Origin: Calycina herbarum
Lineage: Eukaryota; Ascomycota; Leotiomycetes; Helotiales; Pezizellaceae
Assembly (NCBI GenBank): GCA_001414485.1
Contig: LLEY01000194.1
Span: 43,410 to 107,409, forward strand
Length of the DNA: 64,000 bases
Reading direction: 5' to 3'
In this document: piece after piece, positions 61,615 through 64,000 of the stretch
How positions within the stretch are numbered: the stretch's first letter is position 1
Layout: each line of letters opens with the position of its first letter
The notes under the pieces: generated by a model
Told to the model about the DNA's origin: nothing
The model's database searches: none
Seen by the model: the letters and a program-made list of their open reading frames with translations, nothing else
Program-made: the position numbers and the translations under genes

Positions 61615-63620
61615 ACAATTAAATTCTTCTAGATGTTTCAGAATCATATCTTTCAGTGAATCTTGTCAAGGTGAAGTCCTCACTTTCTCTTTCAAGTTCC
61701 TTTAAATTGACGGAAAGTTAGAACTAAGCCTCCCAAGTTCCTAAGCTATACGATTGTAATCGATATTATACAGCTTTGCTGATGACTTGGAACTGAAATC
61801 TCCCCTCTCTCGACAATAACACTTACTTATCTTGACATACTTATGATTGATCCTGGAATATGGGAAGAGTGTTAAGTTGTCTGCAAGTTTAGACTCTAGA
61901 AACATGTAAAAGCTGGTGGGAAGTAAGATTGAGATTCAACGTCGCTTTGTTCGAATCCTCAATAAGATGCGTTAATTTTCCTAGTATTCTTATTTCATAA
62001 GGAATCATGCTTCTTCGTTACCACCCGCTGCTCCGGGAATTGTGAAATTTCTCCAGAAGACTCGACCTCCGTCTTCTGTTGAACTTTTGCAAGATGAACC
62101 CGGCTTTCTTCAAGACCAGAAAGATTCCTTCCAAGTCTTGATTCGATTTCTTCCCCGTCAAGTGCTCATGTTTTGAGTAGATCTATCCGCTTTCCTTTAG
62201 AAAAACTTTGTCTCATCTATGTTCAGGTCCAAAAGAGCCTCACTTACAGCTCGTTCACCGTCTCCCAACCCCCAGTAACAAGATAAGTCAAGTGAAGACC
62301 TAGCTATCCCCTCAGATGCCATCAGGAACACCATGGAAACGGCCCGAGCGTAATGAAACAAACAAAGCCGTATCGAGCGATATAGGCAGTTAAAACTTTC
62401 AAAAAAGTCCATAGAGAGGTTAGTAACTTCTCAAATATCATGTCTATGAGTTTTAATCTCATTTCTATAGAAAGTTGCTGGATTGAAATAGAAATAGATA
62501 TAGCATAATCTACGCGCACGGTCTATGGTGTTCCTGATTGGCATCTGAGGGGATAGCCACTTCAGTAGTTAAGTTCTACCACATAGTGTTATGGAAAGTT
62601 CAGTGAGACCCCTAATAAACATTTCTCAGAGTTTTCCACTTATAATGCCTATTCAACTCAACTCAACTCAACTGATCGCAACTCGGAAATTCCGAAATCC
62701 CAAGCTTACCACTCATATTGTTTATCAGATCCACTCACAACCCAAATCAAGTCCATTTACGAGCCGAAGAGCAGATTCCAATCACCTAATCACATAACCC
62801 CATCAACAGCCTTCTCGCTTCCACACCCAGCCCAAACTCCCCTTCCAGCCAACACCAGAACCGAAGCATCAAGAACGAAGATTCTTAACTTTCCTACCAA
62901 GCCCTCGAAAGATATCAGTTGAATCCCATCAACAAGTCCCCAAACCAAACAACCACCTACCTTGCCACTTCAAAGGCGTCAAAGGCGTAAAATCCATAGC
63001 CCTCCTCCCCTAGCAGCCCTCTCAACCTCTCTTCGAAACCCCCAATATTCAAAATTCAAAAAGCACAATGGGATGGATGGATGCTAAGTAACAAACAAAA
63101 CAAAACCACACCACAACCTAGTACGGGAACAAAATCCCAGACTCCACATACAGTACCAAAACCGCAATTTAGCAATCCAAATAAAAATAAGCCTTCATCA
63201 TCTGCACATAGAAATCTCGGTGTAAGAGAGAGACTTTTTCCCCATGAAAACTTCCTAAATTTGATAAACCTACTAAACCTACTAAGTCTCTACTCTCAAG
63301 CATCTTCACCTTTTTTTTGGTTTTGTTTTTTTGATAAGAAGGCGTAGAGAAGGGTAGATAAATGTCAATTGAAGCACTATAACCTCCCCTTCTTTTCACC
63401 TCCCATTCACTCCTCCTCCTTCTACCTTCGCAAAATTCTCGAACCCCCACAAGACCCACTTCCATACCCCCTGAACCTACCTGAAAGCTGAGAACCACAA
63501 ATAAGCAAATAATCGTCACCTTAGGGTACAAAAAGAGGGCACTTGGGGGAAAAAGGACATAGGCGAACAATCATCAAAACCGGTCGAGGCCGCACCTTTC
63601 TGCTTTTCTGAAGTTGTTTT

Positions 63621-63649
63621 TATATATTCATATATATATATATATATAG
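63621..63649. repeat. AT microsatellite
   Basis: An alternating TA run with one interruption (TATATATTCA then ten TA units). Confidence 0.85.
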
Positions 63650-63698
63650 ACTTCCTTTTCTGTGTTATTTTGTCCTGGGCAAAGGGGATGATGGTGTT

Positions 63699-63722
63699 GA
63701 CATTGTGACATTGTGACATTGT
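63699..63722. repeat. Tandem repeat GACATTGT x3
   Basis: Three exact copies of the 8-mer GACATTGT. Confidence 0.85.
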
Positions 63723-64000
63723 ACCGAATCACGTCACCACCCTCTTCCCCAAATCCATCACAGCATACCTCCAATCATCAACATCCTGACTGGTGGCCAA
63801 AAATGAACCCCACTCAATCATCAATCTACCATCAATCTACCAAGGATGGAAAATCAAAGCTTACTCGATTGGCCAAAAGCTCAATGGCCCATTTCTGCTT
63901 GGAGACCCCGACCGGGTTTCAACAGCCCAAAGCCACACGCAAGAACCCAGAAATACGCAACAAAAAAAACCATCATTCATTTCATTATACTATTTACCCC

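Larger units (their letters stand above)
55679..64000. other. Eight-kilobase region without a supported gene
   Basis: No domain, splice pattern or RNA gene is recognised. 56.5-59.1 kb is GC-richer, with overlapping frames up to about 200 codons (56594-57196 and 56721-57332, both plus), but neither resembles a protein family. 59.2-61.4 kb is mixed. MITE copy 6 lies at 61405-61614. 61.6-64.0 kb is AT-rich with simple repeats. Such length is common upstream of developmental regulator genes in these fungi, so a large gene may begin beyond the right edge. Confidence 0.45.

Noticed and set aside
61940..61975. tRNA-like B box (GTTCGAATCC)
   Set aside because: No A box, no acceptor stem pairing and no cloverleaf around it.

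Overview
The window is nuclear DNA of a filamentous ascomycete. Genes carry short introns (47-67 nt, one of 257 nt) with GT..AG ends and CTAAC/CTAAT branch sites, intergenic spaces are long, and the proteins (Prp8, Pab1, Hul5, Pho8, Aha1, Dnf3, Cox4, HMT1, eL34) look like those of Pezizomycotina. Overall style suggests Leotiomycetes (a Botrytis/Sclerotinia-like fungus); that placement is inference. Exon joins were worked out by hand from splice signals, reading phase and family similarity. All gave intact frames with plausible family lengths.

Layout. 1-1.5 kb: AT-rich repeats and a short transposon-like element. 1.5-6.7 kb (+): Dnf3-type P4-ATPase. 8.0-9.1 kb (-): Hsp90 co-chaperone Aha1. 9.8-13.1 kb (+): a decayed protein kinase-TPR gene. 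14.4-15.3 kb (+): a small four-span membrane protein. 16.0-19.6 kb (-): HECT E3 ligase Hul5. 20.7-23.1 kb (+): poly(A)-binding protein. 25.1-25.4 kb (-): small Cys-rich protein. 26.2-28.1 kb (-): vacuolar alkaline phosphatase Pho8. 29.5-30.1 kb (-) and 30.4-37.6 kb (+): ribosomal protein eL34 and spliceosome factor Prp8, divergent from one 0.3 kb promoter. 41.3-42.3 kb (+): Myb-domain regulator. 48.3-48.8 kb: phosphotransferase-like remnant. 51.0-51.9 kb (+): cytochrome c oxidase subunit Cox4. 52.5-55.7 kb (-): HMT1-type vacuolar ABC transporter. 55.7-64 kb: no gene that I can support.

Most genes are unrelated housekeeping functions: proteostasis (Aha1, Hul5), RNA (Pab1, Prp8), translation (eL34), respiration (Cox4), membranes and vacuole (Dnf3, Pho8, HMT1). 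There is no gene cluster or operon-like logic.

The most unusual signal is a family of roughly 210 bp inverted-repeat elements (MITE-like) seen at least six times, at about 0.7, 7.4, 13.9, 28.7, 47.1 and 61.5 kb. Two copies have exact 5-bp target duplications. One copy carries a second, different TA-flanked inverted-repeat element inside it. I saw no CRISPR, no prokaryote-type system and no convincing novel multi-gene system. The transposon family and the broken kinase-TPR gene are the best leads.
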